This document shows, piece after piece, positions 1-13,934 of a stretch of 64,000 nucleotides of DNA; position 1 is the stretch's first letter; every line of letters starts with the position of its first letter. The DNA is from Trichopria drosophilae (taxonomy: Eukaryota; Arthropoda; Insecta; Hymenoptera; Diapriidae). A program made the position numbers and the translations under genes. The stretch lies in NCBI GenBank assembly GCA_030407085.1, contig CM059583.1, forward strand, positions 206,396,001 through 206,460,000, read 5' to 3'. Below the pieces are notes generated by a model, which saw nothing but the letters and a program-made list of their open reading frames with translations, did not search any database and was not told the origin of the DNA.

Positions 1-1403
1 TCAAAATATGTCAACAGATTATTTATAGATATTATAACGAGAATTTTAGTTTCTATGTGCACTATTTTATACTTGAAATGTTACTAATATTTATTTTTTT
101 AAATATTTATAATCCATATGATTAGATTAAAAAAATTACTTGATCAATGTCGAAATATTATTACTTATTTCTAAATCATTATTCTATAAAGAAATGAAAT
201 AGTAGAACAGTGAAAAATATTACACTTTTTACATTTCATTATGGATGACATGTTCTCTGATATGCAGGAATTTTTTTTATCTGTTATGTAACACAAGCTT
301 TATGGAAAAAGTGTCACAAGTTTTATTTATTTTTTATATGTTTGGGGTGTAAATATATGTTGGAAGTTGATTAATTTAATTTTGAAACTCATAAAATGAA
401 ATACAATATTATTCACGATTTTTATATTTCGTTATATTTCAAATAAAAATCTTTGCACTCGGTAAATATGAGCAGAGTTCATGCAGTTAATTTCGTGAGA
501 ATTAATTATTGAAATCATTGGCTTTTAAAATAAATCTGAATCCGAACACTATTGACAGTAGTTTATAAAAAAAATACTAAATATTGATTATTTGCATTAT
601 AACAAATCCAAATATAATTTAATTTTATCTCATGATTATACTCAAAAGTTACATTTCCCTTCAATAAAAGTTATTTGTAATTTTAAAAGTGGCTAATCTA
701 AAATCAGTTCAAACGACATATGTTAATACATTGAGAGCGATTTTTAATGTAAACTTAATTATTTTGTTAAATATTAATATAATTTATACAACGTTTTATG
801 CTATAGAAGGGAAATTTACAAATATTTTCTTTCATAGTTATGTGTTCAGAACATTTGACAAATAACTAAACTGCTTTTAGGGAATAAATACTGTCCGGAG
901 TTTAATAAATCCAGAATTAAAAAAAAATTACTTATAAAATCAAATATAAACATTAATTAAAAGCTGGATGGCATTTATGCAAATAAATAATAAAAAACTA
1001 GAGTTAAAAGTGGTCTAAAAGACAGAAAACTTTACATACATTTTTCATGCCTTATTGATTAGTTCTGTGTAAATAATCCGTATTTATAAAGTATTTACTG
1101 GGAATGCAGTACATATTCCCAATATTTTGCTGTAGTTTTATTTGTGATGTAATATATTTTTCTCTTTACGTTTTTCTGATCATTCGTAATGAAATGGGAT
1201 TTTTCTTGAGAGGACTCCTTTTTCAAATGAAAATAAGAAATTTGTTATTCGAACAATTAAAATGTTCTTATGAAGTCAGTTAATGTGGTGAAGAAAAGTA
1301 GTTATAACATTTTCCAAAAATTTGGATGACATTGTAAAAGATATAAGGCATTATTGTTCCTGAAACAAAAAGGATATTTGCAAAAATGATTTGTTAAATT
1401 ACT
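1..1403. other. AT-rich non-coding DNA, no gene seen
   Basis: No open frame with coding character, splice-flanked exon, RNA gene or clear repeat was found. The stretch is dominated by A/T runs and stop codons in all frames. Confidence 0.6.
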
Positions 1404-1407
1404 TTTA

Positions 1408-1571
1408 TGTACGTCTTTTCGGTGCGTAAAGTAAACTTGTGCGAAAGTAAACTTTACGCACTCGATTATACTTTACGCACGAAAAAGCCGTACGTAAACA
1501 ATATTTCGGCACACGTGTGTGTGTGTGTAAAGTTCTTTACGCATACGCCCTTGTATCGAAAACTACTATTA
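1408..1571 (+). repeat. Dispersed repeat, copy 1 (hairpin block then GT-block)
   Basis: The left block (1408-1505) is a hairpin: GTGCGTAAAGTA near 1422 faces TACTTTACGCAC near 1469, and the outer ends GTACGTC and CCGTACGTA also pair. The right block (about 1512-1571) starts with a short GT run and continues AAAGTTCTTTACGCATACG. Both blocks recur almost unchanged at 19126-19263 but in the opposite order, so the parent repeat was probably arranged head to tail. A frame running through it (from 1407) lies inside the repeat and is not regarded as a gene. Confidence 0.75.
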
Positions 1572-4500
1572 TTAAAGACTCAAATTTTCGTCCTGTTGAC
1601 TTGTCAAAAAGTGAAAATAAAATTTAAAAATCAATGATCGATGGGTTCTTCTGTCGAGAAAAAGATTCTTTACAACTTCACCGAACGATTTTTATATCTG
1701 TCCGAAGACAACCCGAAACATCTTTATTTGTTTGAAGGAAACTACAGTCAGTTAGTTGAAAAGTTAGAGTCAGTAATGAAAGTTTTTCAGTAACAAATTA
1801 TTTTTCGATCTTTCAATTTTTTCCAGCATAATAATTCGTTTTGACTTCAATAATGTCATTAATAATAAGAACTAAGTTTTTTGAAGAGTGTTTTACCTAA
1901 TATACCCACAACATATGGTATCCACGGGAACAACTATCTTAGGGTGGCCAACGATTTATTGTTTATTCAGTTTAAATTCGGTTATTTAAATTTATTCCTG
2001 TGATATTTCTTCGAAATCAGAGAAAAGTTACATATTTATATAAAAATAAAAGCGCAAAATACCAACCAATGACTTGGCGTTTACTTTACGATGTTTACCA
2101 TTCTCTAATATAATTTATTTATTATTTAGTCCTGGATAACAAGTCCTTTAGTCCGTTGTCTTACAGCTTTACCCTCTAATTTTAAGCACTTTCAAAATAT
2201 ACCTTGTTTCACTTTTTTGCGACAAAAATTGACAAAACATATTTCCTCATAAAAACCACCACGTTGATGACAAAAATTATTAAAGAAAAATTAAAGAGAT
2301 TAATTGAAAATCGTTTTTTTTTTCTTTTTTAATTTAAATTCATAAACAAAGTTTTCATCTTTCATTATTAAAAAATCCTCCCATAACGACTATATCATCA
2401 AATATTAGAATTAGGAATAACAGAAACATACAAATAGAATCATTACATCACATTTTGTAGGAAAAAAGAACAGTTTAATTTTGAATAATAATTCCAGTAT
2501 AAATGGCAAATTTTTGTATTTCTAATAAATTTGAAGATTTTTGTCGTTCACTTTACATCACTTGTATCAGTTACAGTAAATGTGTAACCTTCATTTTTGT
2601 TTGGTTTTTGATGGCATTTGTAACCATTTACAGTTTCGAAAACAAATTAGCATTAATTTTAACAATAATATTATTTAAGAATGACAAAAACTTGGTAGAA
2701 AATAATAAGGAATCATTTCTGCGAGTTCTAGATACAAGTTACTTCCAAGAATTTGTGTAATAAAAAATACCAATGGTATAATGAAACCTACCGTATATAG
2801 TGGATGAACAAGTAATAAGCAAACATATAGTACTCAAAAACTAAAATTAGAATTTCGTGTCTAATTATAACAGATTAAAAAAATTTATTGTGTAATTAAA
2901 ATTCTGTACGAACATGTAATTGAAAACAAACGCTACCTTTATTCTTATATTCGTTTTCTAATTTAGAGATTCTTATGCAATTTTCGGTTTTGGAAATTAA
3001 GTAATATATGAGGTTCAATATGAAAGTAGTTAGTTATATATACATACTGTTAATTTTGATTACGGGATATCCTCTTCGCGTGAGATTAAATCAGTAAATT
3101 TCGACTGCATTAGAGTAGGATCGTTGACGTTTCAATTAAGGAACTACTAGATTTTCTTAGTTTAAAATAAAATATTAGTTTTGGTCTTAATATAGGTTGA
3201 TTATAATTTAAATAATTTATCATACTTGTAAAATTACAAATTATAGCGTTCATTTTATCATTAGATAAAATTAAACTCCAAAGTTAATTACAACAGCTAT
3301 TACTTTCTTCAATATTGGAAAAGAATTTAATTTCCATTTTTGTTTTAAACTTTCTCAAATTTTTAACATTTTTTTAAGATATTTTATATGTACTGAAAGA
3401 TATATGGACATTAAATAAATTAATTAAAAACTGCCAGTATTATGCAATATTTTGAATATAATATAATTTTTAAATGTGTGAATTGCGATTACTGGTTATA
3501 TAATTGGGTTTAATTAAAACCCTTGTTAATTATTATTATATATGAGGTGTAACTTAAATTGAGTGTTAATGAACATTTTAAAAGCTTTATAATATTACTT
3601 TATATAATGTGTTTAAATAACACGAGATATGACGCTACAAAAATTGCCGTTCTAATTATTTTGTAATATAGTACCGAGATTATGTTCACGTTTCCATCAT
3701 AACGTTGTTGTTTACGACTATCTGTGGTTAACTGCGAGCCCAGCATACATAAATTATATGTTAAGGGGTGGAAAATTCATTTTTCGTTCAAATTATCTTT
3801 ACGCAATTTTATTACTTATTTTTACTCGCAACCGATAAAGCAAATTCGAATTTCACGCAAATGCAAACATTGCCTAAAGAGTTTCAATGTTAATTAACTT
3901 AGTACATAGATAACAATACTCTAAATACAGTCTTGCTATCTGGCTGTTTGAAATAACATTTTTAAAAATTCCATTATGTGACTTCTGTTAATTTTGTTGA
4001 ATATTTTACTATTGTTAAAATTTTATTGTATTTTGCTTAATTACACGAAACTCAATTTCTATGTTTCTGGTCCTTTTTTTTATTTTAATGAATCTCCAAG
4101 ATTCGAACCAAACATTTAGTAAGAAAAATAGAAACATTATCTCGTTTATGAGAAATTCCTGGAATTAACTTCATCAAGCACGTTGCAGTCAGTAAAATAA
4201 ATATATATGATTCATGAAATGGAATTCGTCGAAACAAGAAATAAATGTTTCTCATCATATCCAACTTTTAATGAAAATTTTAATCAGATATTCTTCTTAT
4301 ACCCCATCGTTATTTCAAAGGTATTCGGTGTTCCTTTCAATTTATTCCATTCGCACATTCGAATCAACACAAAATGGCGAAAAGTCCGGGGGGAAGTCAC
4401 GGGGCCGATTGGAAAAACTTCTAAGTAAATACTTCCGTATTCTCCGGAAGCTTCTCATGCTCGTGTTTTCGTATTCGAATACTTTTAACGACTTGACGCG

Positions 4501-5985
4501 AGGTAATACTGTAAAATTGGATATTGAATTTATTCTAAAATAATTGCAATGCCGAACAAAAACATCCGAGGAAGTGAAACTTATTACGTCCATTTCTTAT
4601 AGAAGAAATTAGTTTCTACCGTTTAAAGTTTCTTCTTGTAATTACAAAAGTCAGTCAATAGTAATGACTTCAAATTAGTCGTAAACAGATATACGTATTA
4701 CCTTAAATGCATACTTCATCAAGTCCAAGAAAGTATGTTAAAGAATTTCTTGAATTCGTGGATTAATTTCATTTTTTATTTTCTTTTAATTCAATTAATT
4801 ACATTGAAAGTGATGTTTTATTGAGATGTAATCTTATGTTTTTAAGGGTATTTGCATACGAATAGAATTGATTAATATTACAACGTTTAATTACTGATGA
4901 ATTTACTAGAAAAGGAAAATTATCATCAAGGGATTGATTAATGGTCAGTATAAGATTACATGGCGGGCGAAGGCCTTGTCTGACTACTATCGGTTTTACT
5001 ACTTACTCATTTCAAGTTCAGAATGAATTTCGTAAACTGATAATTTTTTCGTTTGTTTTTCTTATTCAATATTAAAAATTAAATTGAAATCTTTTTTTTA
5101 ATCTGAACATGGGCAAATGTGCGAAATCATTAGCCTTCGTGAGGTTGGATGGCTATCAATAATTACTTGTCATTTTTTTTGTCTGATACTCTACTATCCA
5201 AATAATATAAACCTTTCAATATTCGTATGTTCTTATATATAAGACAGTGTTAAAAAGTCGCTTAATGTATGCTTATCTTAAATACATAATCTTGATAATA
5301 ACCAGTGCATCCTTCATTGTACTTTTACAACGAAGAAAAAAAAATTGTAGAAAATTCGTGCTACAATGTTTTTTTTAAAACTGAACAAATTTTAGTGGCA
5401 CTGCACTATTCTTTCATTTCAAAGGTGCATAAAAATAGAAATATAAGTCTGGGTAACGTGCACGAAAAATGTAATTTTACTGTGAAACGTGAAAAGTTGG
5501 CCTTATAACAAACAACAGGGCTGTTAATTTTTAAAATATTATATTAATTTTTCTAATCAAATTCTTCCCAATGAAAGCGCATGTTTGCATAAATATTTTT
5601 TAAGATGGTAAAGATTAGATAGAAGTTATTGGATTGTTTTTAGATTTAGTCTTTTTTTTAAGTGATCAAAAGTCTCATGCATTTTATATATATTATATTT
5701 CCGGCAAGGGAAAAAGTGATAGTGAGAATTAACGATCATATAACATCAATATAATACGGAATGATTACTATATGTTGTCCGTAATTACTGTGGATGCAAA
5801 TAAATACTGTACATCTGTAGCGGTGGGGAAAAAGGTTCTTTTATAATAGCTGTTCATAACAAAATTACGTTTTGTTCATAAAAAAAGTCCATAATTTAAA
5901 ACGCTTTTTTTTAAGAAGTCCACGTAAGAATATACTACCTACTAATTAATTAAATTAATTCTATTAGAGGTTACATTTATACAAC
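1572..5985. other. AT-rich non-coding DNA, no gene seen
   Basis: No supportable gene. A GC-richer patch at 4365-4520 holds a 16-codon frame (4374-4424, starting MAKSPGGS) in a good start context (AAAATGG). It is too short to call. Confidence 0.5.
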
Positions 5986-6043
5986 AAATAAGCTAACGAC
6001 TGGCTACTAGATTTAAATAAGCTAACGACTGGGTTGTAGATTT
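5986..6043 (+). repeat. 29-bp tandem duplication
   Basis: Two adjacent 29-bp units (5986-6014 and 6015-6043) both begin AAATAAGCTAACGACTGG and end TAGATTT. They differ at only a few central positions, which indicates a recent local duplication. Confidence 0.85.
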
Positions 6044-8299
6044 ATGGATTTCACACGTTTATGCGAAAATGTTTACATACTCTCTTAATTTTAGGCTGCG
6101 TAAAAATTAACATAAAAAGTAATGATTTTCCGTCAAACTTTGGTATAATATTACATTTAGTTATTAACTAAATATTTTAGAAGTTTGTGAAAAACTTATT
6201 TTTTTCTTCTAATTTTTATTAAATACAATCATTTTTAATTTTCATTCGTCATATGACCGAAAAATACCAAAAATATTTGAATACATTAATATTTTAAAGT
6301 AAACACTTACTCTATAGTTCAAACGACTAGAAGTAGAGTTTTGTAAATCGTTGTAAACCACATGGTTAAATGCCATTTTTCACAGAATGAAAATACTTCA
6401 TAATACTGATATAATGTTGTTTACTACTAATGTACTATCAAATAGCAAAGATAATTATTTTTAATTGCGTGTTATTAAAATTTTAAAGATTCAAATCTAA
6501 ATTCCAAGGTAACTTAAGTTTAGACTGGAATTTGAAAAATGTCATACTACTTTTTTCTATATTGAAATTTTACAAATATTTAAATACGATAAAATAATTC
6601 AATCGTTGATATGAAAATTATATTGTAAAGTGCCACATATACGCATTTTATACACTTAAAAACATTTATAAATTTCACGCAAAGGTTTGTTGATTTTACA
6701 GAAAGTAACAAAAGAAAATATATTTGATAATCTTTCAGAATTTACCTGATCATTTAATATATTTATCTGTACACGTAAAGACACTCTATGTAATTTTAAG
6801 GGATATATTTGTAGTTGTTCCTTATGCAATATACTAAATACCAGCGTATTTTATTTTGTTAAATCGAAAGACAATATTTTTGCCTCCTAATTTAAAGTGC
6901 GGAAATCATTCTTTGTTGGATTTTTTACAGAATTTTTGTAAACATTACATTATGGAATTAATTATTTTTGAATTTATCATATTTAGGCTTCATCTGAAAT
7001 CTGAACTTATATTTGAGCCACGGTATTAGCTATCCTGAGTTAATATTATCTGTTTAAATTCCTCAATAAAAAACTCCTTTACCGGCCGCAGCCATATTAA
7101 ATTGGTCATTTTAAATTCTTCAAATCGCACATATATTAGCAAGGTCCTAATAAGAACCTAATTGCTAATAGAAAAAAAAATGTATTTATTTTATAGTTAG
7201 TCTAGAATATGACAAAGAACAATATAGCAAGGAAATGCACCATGAAATAGATTGCCACCTTAATTAAGTTTTAAATCTCTTCTTAGATAAAGTACATTTT
7301 ATCTCCTTACAATCGAATGATTGGAATAAATTCAAATTCATATGAAGATCTGTGTACTTCGAGTCCCAGATTTATACAAATCTTTGATACCTTGTTAGCA
7401 AAATCATAAACAAATTACAATTGAGAGAAAAATGTACCCTAAATTTTGATAGTTTTCGATGAACTAGAGAGTTGTGAACATTTTAGAGCTCAAAAAAATA
7501 CAATTGACAAATTTTTATTTGAATAAAGTATTTGTTTATTACTCAATAATTATTTACATTACTATTAATATTATTTAAAAAATGTTATATTTATTTAGAA
7601 CGTAAAACATACGAAACCATGTTTTAATCGTTACCGAATAATCGCTATTTAGAGGGGGATTGATGACGCTGCAATTCAATCTGTAGTTAAAATTAAATAT
7701 TAAAAATGGCCTATTGAAAATAGATGACATAATTTTTTGATTTTTTAAAGTTTTCTCTGAAACTTGTCATAGCGCGATTTCCGTGGTTGCTGAACTAAAA
7801 TGTGATACAAAAATAAAAGCATATCAAATGTTGGATGGAAAACGACGGATATAAATTTCCTGGTTTACCTGCTAATTTGCCTGAAATTTGTGATAGGATG
7901 TTTTTGGATGGCTAGATTCGAATATTATGTCAAAATTTTCTGAAATTATTAGAATTATTAAATTGTTATCCCTTTCATTACATAATAATTCATTGCCCCC
8001 AATGCTGAATTCATCAACTCCATAATCGATATGACAACTTTCAAGAGAATCCATTGAAACTGATTTTTTCCACTTTGGACCTGCTATTTTTAATTATTTA
8101 TTTGGCCCTAGATTTGAATTTAGCTACCTACTACGTACTACTAAAATCCTTAAGTAGCAGGTCTCACAAAAATGCAGATTCTGCAGCACATTTTTTTACC
8201 AGTATGAAATATTATTTTGAAATAATGAAGGAGATATATTTGAACATAATTTCTGGAGATATTTATTTTCAGCTGCCCAAAATAGAATCTCGTTAAAAA
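6044..8299. other. AT-rich non-coding DNA, no gene seen
   Basis: Short opposing frames at 7872-8054 (-) and 8054-8296 (+) have no recognisable domain, no splice context and AT-rich codon content. They are treated as chance frames. Confidence 0.5.
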
Positions 8300-8690
8300 T
8301 GTTCGGTTCACAACACCCTTAAGTCTGTGTCAAGCGTTTTGATAAATGCCCAGTAATTGTGTGCAATTACGCGGAACACAGTACGATTTGCCGAACGTCA
8401 ATAATCGAGATTAATCAGCCGGCAATTATTAAAAATCATCGACCCGCATTGCCGCGGTAATTTCGAAATCGGCACGTTTGGCAACGGGAGTCGAAACGTT
8501 TAACAACTCCACGAGTTTCGGAGCTGTCGCGTAACTTGGCCTTCCATAATTGAATTCGATTCGCATTAATTTCAAATTCCACACTCGTGCCACTTAGCCT
8601 TTGAACCGCCTCCCAACCTCTTTCATCTATCCGTGATTGTGTATCGAAATTTGAGGTACAATTCATTGGGACGAAATTTGAAAATACTAC
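8300..8690. promoter_or_regulatory. GC-richer island, candidate regulatory element
   Basis: About 390 bp stand out from the AT-rich surroundings by CpG-containing, balanced composition (for example CATTGCCGCGGTAATTTCG near 8447) without a convincing gene. The 76-codon - strand frame (8436-8666) shows no known motif. The island contains a perfect inverted repeat, GTAATTG-TGTG-CAATTAC (8353-8370), whose half-sites have the TAAT core typical of homeodomain binding sites. A regulatory role is inference only. The island lies about 8 kb upstream of the frequenin exon. Confidence 0.3.
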
Positions 8691-9957
8691 TCGTTGTGCT
8701 TATCTTACTCCCGATAATAGCTTCGACTAATACTGATGCTATGGGTCTTCATGACGAGAAATCGTGTCAAGTGGATATGACATACTTGTCGCGCTAACGC
8801 GTATAAATGTGAAAGTCCGTTTCTGACATTTTTGTTATTTAACAATAATTACTGATTTTATACGAATTGACATGAAGTACGAAAAATATATGCTATTAGT
8901 AAAAAGAATTGATAAATATACATACTATGCACTAGAACTATTGAAGTCAAGTTTTTTTATTCAAAACGGGTAAAAATGAATCTGTTAATTAGACCCAAAT
9001 TACAATTTTAATAAAAGGAAGTAAATTTTTTAGGCCTGTCGACTGAATCTGCTTCTAATTTAAGTTGATATTAATGATATACTCGATGCGATTCAAAGTA
9101 ATCTCCAGATGATTAAAATATTTCAACTACTCTTTATTAGAATGAACAAATTTTAGAGCTTTTTACGCACTCTTTGCATATTTGCTAAACATATAATTAT
9201 ACTTACTTTGTGTTTCTTTCTTTTAATTTCTGATTTCCTTCGAATGGGAAGATTTAAATAAATTCAAAAAAGATTATTTGATGAAAGTATCCTAATAGCT
9301 ATAAATACGTATATTATTCGAAATTTATCTTATACATAACCAGAAATGTCAAGTATGCAGCTTTGCAATTAAAAAGTCTTTCACAATTTTTTCTGAATAG
9401 TAAATTACAAATAACAGTAAATGTATAATACCTTTACTTTTTCCGACAGTAAATATATCTACATTACAATCCGGTATATATAATTCTGAATTATATGAGT
9501 AACGTCAACTATAACTCTTGTATATTGTTAACTCTACTGTTACTAATATTGTTGCACTCATTACTTCCACATTTTCATGATTTCATTTTCTCTTTTTTTA
9601 AATAATAACGCAACGATTAAAATTGATATTTGAAAATCACCAATCTTCACGTGGTATACATAAGATACCTAAATAATTGTAGCACTGACTGTAATTGATG
9701 TGGCTAACAATTAAATACGATGATTGACTTCAATGCTCTAATTAAAGGAAAAAAGTTATTTTCTAACCGCCAAAACAAAGTAACTCCATAAGTGTAGTCT
9801 TAGGTTTTCACTCTCGATATTTCAAAAAAACGTCGGTTATTCATTCATCAGAATTGAACGAAGGATTTTTTCATTATACTTTCAGGTGGTGTTTTTAGTT
9901 TCTATAATTATTAGAAAATTCTTAGTAAATAACCACAATAAATTTTTTTTTTTTGGA
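8691..9957. other. AT-rich non-coding DNA, no gene seen
   Basis: No gene, RNA or clear repeat was found here. Confidence 0.55.
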
Positions 9958-9960
9958 GAT

Positions 9961-10100
9961 AGGATCCGGTGTCCAATTTGACCCATCAAGGCAGGTTTTT
10001 CATATATTCTGACCTCAAATGGCCAAAACAAGAGTTAGTTTTTAATATTTAGGATTCGATATCTCAAAAATCTGACGCGATGAGTAGAATTGGACATCCT
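9961..10100. repeat. Short inverted-repeat element (hairpin)
   Basis: AGGATCCGGTGTCCAATT (9961-9978) faces AATTGGACATCCT (10088-10100). The right arm lacks about five bases of the left arm. The roughly 140-bp unit resembles a degraded MITE. No target duplication was recognised. Confidence 0.45.
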
Positions 10101-13100
10101 ATTCATTTTTAACGGTCAAAAATCAATAATGTCAACTATCCATGATTCAATTCAAAATGTTGTTGTTATCTTCAAATTGAAAAAAAGTAAACATAGAAAG
10201 CTATCGGCTAGACAACTCTATATACATCTTAGAAATTTAAACTGTTTAAACAGATTTCAGTTTAATTTTTTATCGTAAGAAGTTATTTATATTAATATTG
10301 CCATTGGAGGGAAAACTGGACAAACCTAAGTACGACCTGTTGTAACTATCACGTTCGTATCTATAAACTAAACGGCGGGAAATTCGACAGCTGAGACCCG
10401 TAGCTATGAAAATCTGGATAATGATCTACTTTCATACTTAATCAATTATCCGCGTGAAGTATTTCGTGGATTTCGACGTCTGAGTTGCTGTGGATTTTCT
10501 GGGGCGTCTCATTTAATGCGCATCAAACTTGTAATGGCACTTTAGGTAATTGCGAGTTTCGCAATTTTAGTCGCATTAATAACAATTTATTAAACTTTTT
10601 TTTAAACGGTAGATTCTGTAAACATATGGTTTTCTGTCATTTCTCATTGTCTCTTAATGAGAGATTTATCATGCTTTCGACATTGTGCGGAACTCAGCAG
10701 ATATTAGATCATTCAAACCTACATTTAGAAATAAAAATTATTATGTTATGAATTTTTACAATTACCTTAATTCTATCGTCTAGTTACAGTTTTGTACAAA
10801 ATTAAATCAATCTTTGACACTTGCGAACATTTCGCAGTGAAGTGAAAATAGAAATAACGTCACAATCAGATTTTTTAACAGTAAATATTATATTGTACAC
10901 TTCAGCTCTCTTCGAGCCCTATTGATTTGATTGATAAACTGAATTGATCAATAAATTGATAATAACTTTTCTAAAAATTGTACATAATTATGTTAGTTGT
11001 GATCGTTGCTTTGTGAGGATGCAATTCCACCTAAATACAAAGTAGACTTTTTCATTTAATTAAAGTAACTCCTTTCTTAGTCATGACTGGCATATGAGCA
11101 CGTAAAATTGCCAAATTTGTTGTTATTTATTAGAAGAAGTTATAATTTATTAATATACAAGCTGTATCTATCAATATTAAATATTATGAGAAATTTGTCT
11201 AGATAATATCTCAGAATATTGATCAGCTATTTAAAATTAATATTAAAATCGTGGAATTCCATGAATTATAAGCATTTTTAAAGATTCAAATGTCCAATAA
11301 TATGACACCACATTTTAATTTAAACTATAAACCGTAATTAAATCAAACTAAACCCGCAAATGTGAGTGTAAAATGGGGCTTTACAACCTCGTAGATGAAA
11401 ATTTGTTTCATTTTTAACTGTAGAGAATCATAAGTTGAAATGTAAAAGATTATTATGCAATTAGTAACATCAACTTTCAAAATGTTGGTTAAAATTTATA
11501 AAATTATAAAAATAAAAAACTTTTAAAAACTTTCTGGTCCATACTTACTACAAAAAAACATTTTAATATTGCATTTTTGCTTGGATTTTCCAGAATTAAT
11601 TTCGCTATGTACAAATTTCAGTTGCATATCGGAAAGTACCACATGCCAGGCGAACATTCAGTAACTATTTATTCAAATAGGCGTCGCGTAAATAGTTAAG
11701 AAAGAAAAGGGGGAAATTCCAATCTATATTAAACTATTTCAGACCTTTTTTTTATCTGATATTATAAATAGTTGGAAGTTTTAATGCAAAAGATGGAATT
11801 CCGTACGTAAAAAAGCCCGTTCAAAATGTTTACTTTCCTATTTTCTTATTTTTTAATTAAACAAATTTTCAAATTCCTTTTTTATCATTTTTTATCCTGG
11901 CTATGAATTTAAATTTTCCAAAGTCAAACCAGTCAAACGAATTTTACAGTCATTCCATGAATTAAATGCATTTGTAAAATCCGAATGATATCATCGATTT
12001 CTTAGTATATGTATTTATTGCATCTGGCTAATAAACCCGGTTACTTTGTATTAATAGCCCAAATACATTCCGTGAAGTTATATTTTAGTGTTGTATAATT
12101 TTGTATGTAACCAAAAACTAATTTTTACACGAATCTTACCTTTATTTAACATTTGAAATAATAATATATGCTTTGATGGAAATTCAACTTTTATCAAATC
12201 TCTAGATTATGATTTAATGCACGTTATAGCCAAGTAATGCCATAGTCATCGTTTTGCATTATACGCAAACTTCAGTTCTGTTTATACCGCAGCACTAGAT
12301 TTAAAACTAGAATTGTATTACAAGCATATCTATAAAGTGAACTACAATTTTGTTCCCGTTTTCGAAGACAACTGAATTAAGTTTACAGAAAAACCATTGA
12401 ACACGCTCTACTTCATTAGTTTCGCAGTCTTATACCTCACATATCAGTTAAAGAAAGTTCTTTCATCTATAGTACGTAACTACGAGATCGAGCTACTTTA
12501 TACAACATTTCCAACTTAATTTCCATATTTCTCGATTTATGTTAATTTTCAATGCGAATTAAAAGTATTTCCAATACAAAACTTGTTTATCAATGAAACT
12601 AGGAGGTGCATAAATGCCATATTGAAATAATGTCTCCTTTATTTTAAGGCAGACTATAAAAATGATAATCGCGCCAGGTACACGTCAACCAATTTCAAAG
12701 AATGAGCGTGCTTAAAAGTTTCCGTATACCCTTGAAAAAAACAATAACGGTGAAAAAGTTTGGTCTTTCGATGTAAAGTGGAGTAGTATGCTCCCAACTA
12801 GGGGACGGAAGTTTAATTACATTAAATTTATTACTTCCTATTGACAAAAATTGCACGCGCGATTAGTTATTTATTATAAATATGCTCAAAATTTATATAA
12901 AATGATTAACTACTAAATTATTCGATAATATGTGCTATAAATTTTTATTAAGATTACGATAAAGCAGACAATGACACAGAAAAGACGAAAAGTGACTAAC
13001 AAATTCACTTCCCTGAGGACAATTATGACAATAGTGAAGTTGGATTTTGACCCTTTCGTTGATTTCTAATGATTACAGATTCAGCAAATGCTAATGGAAT

Positions 13101-13934
13101 TAGGATATCTCTAATGCGGATAATACACTAATAAACTTGTGCTTTCGGTTGATTGCTATTATAAAGGACGTTAATTTTTATTTAGTAGTAATATGTATTA
13201 ACAATATTATCATTCGCAATCATAAGTGTCATGAGACTGTTTAGACAATAACATGACTGTTTAGTATAGATGACGAGATTGATACTACTAATGCTTTACA
13301 CTGCAATGATTAGGATAGTCGGGAGAATTGTTGGTCATCCCCAATGATTGGCCACTTCATTTCAATATAGTGTATTAAGTGATATACTGAAATACATGTA
13401 TACTAATTGTTATTAAAAATTATTCAACATATTTTCGGAAATAATTTGAACTTAAAAAAATCATACAAAACTAATATCACGCATCTATAAAATAATTTAA
13501 ATAAATAAAATTAGGAAGTTAAAATAATCTATTAAGTTATGTATTGAGAACGCACAAAAAGTTTAAAATTATCACAAATTTGATATAGGTATATTTTAAT
13601 TACTTTTCATTATAATTGATATTAATAGTTATAAATAAAGAAAGTGATAAAATTAAAATGGAAATAACATAACCATCAACATCTCCTGATCACCGGCCAA
13701 TCGATTTTGAATCCAGTTATAATTTACATAAAAATAAATAATGGGCTATTTTTTTACAAATATTATTGCAGTAATTTGATATTTAACATGAATCTCAAGA
13801 AGTTAATTAGATTACTGACCTCCTTATTATATTAAAACATTATTTTCGTCATAGTAGACGGAGAGTTACCTCTTTCCGCCTTCGTTTGCGGGCGTAAAGT
13901 AAGCTTTTGCGCTTGTTATGCGTACAGTATAACA
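10101..13934. other. AT-rich non-coding DNA, no gene seen
   Basis: Open frames such as 10090-10278 and 10485-10751 have no domain or splice support. A fragment near 13895 (GGGCGTAAAGTAAGCTTTTG) resembles the hairpin arm of the repeat at 1408 and 19182. Confidence 0.5.

Noticed and set aside
4374..4424. 16-codon frame MAKSPGGS... with a strong start context and GTAAAT right after its stop
   Set aside because: Far too short. The stop precedes the donor-like GT, so no coding exon can be built from it.
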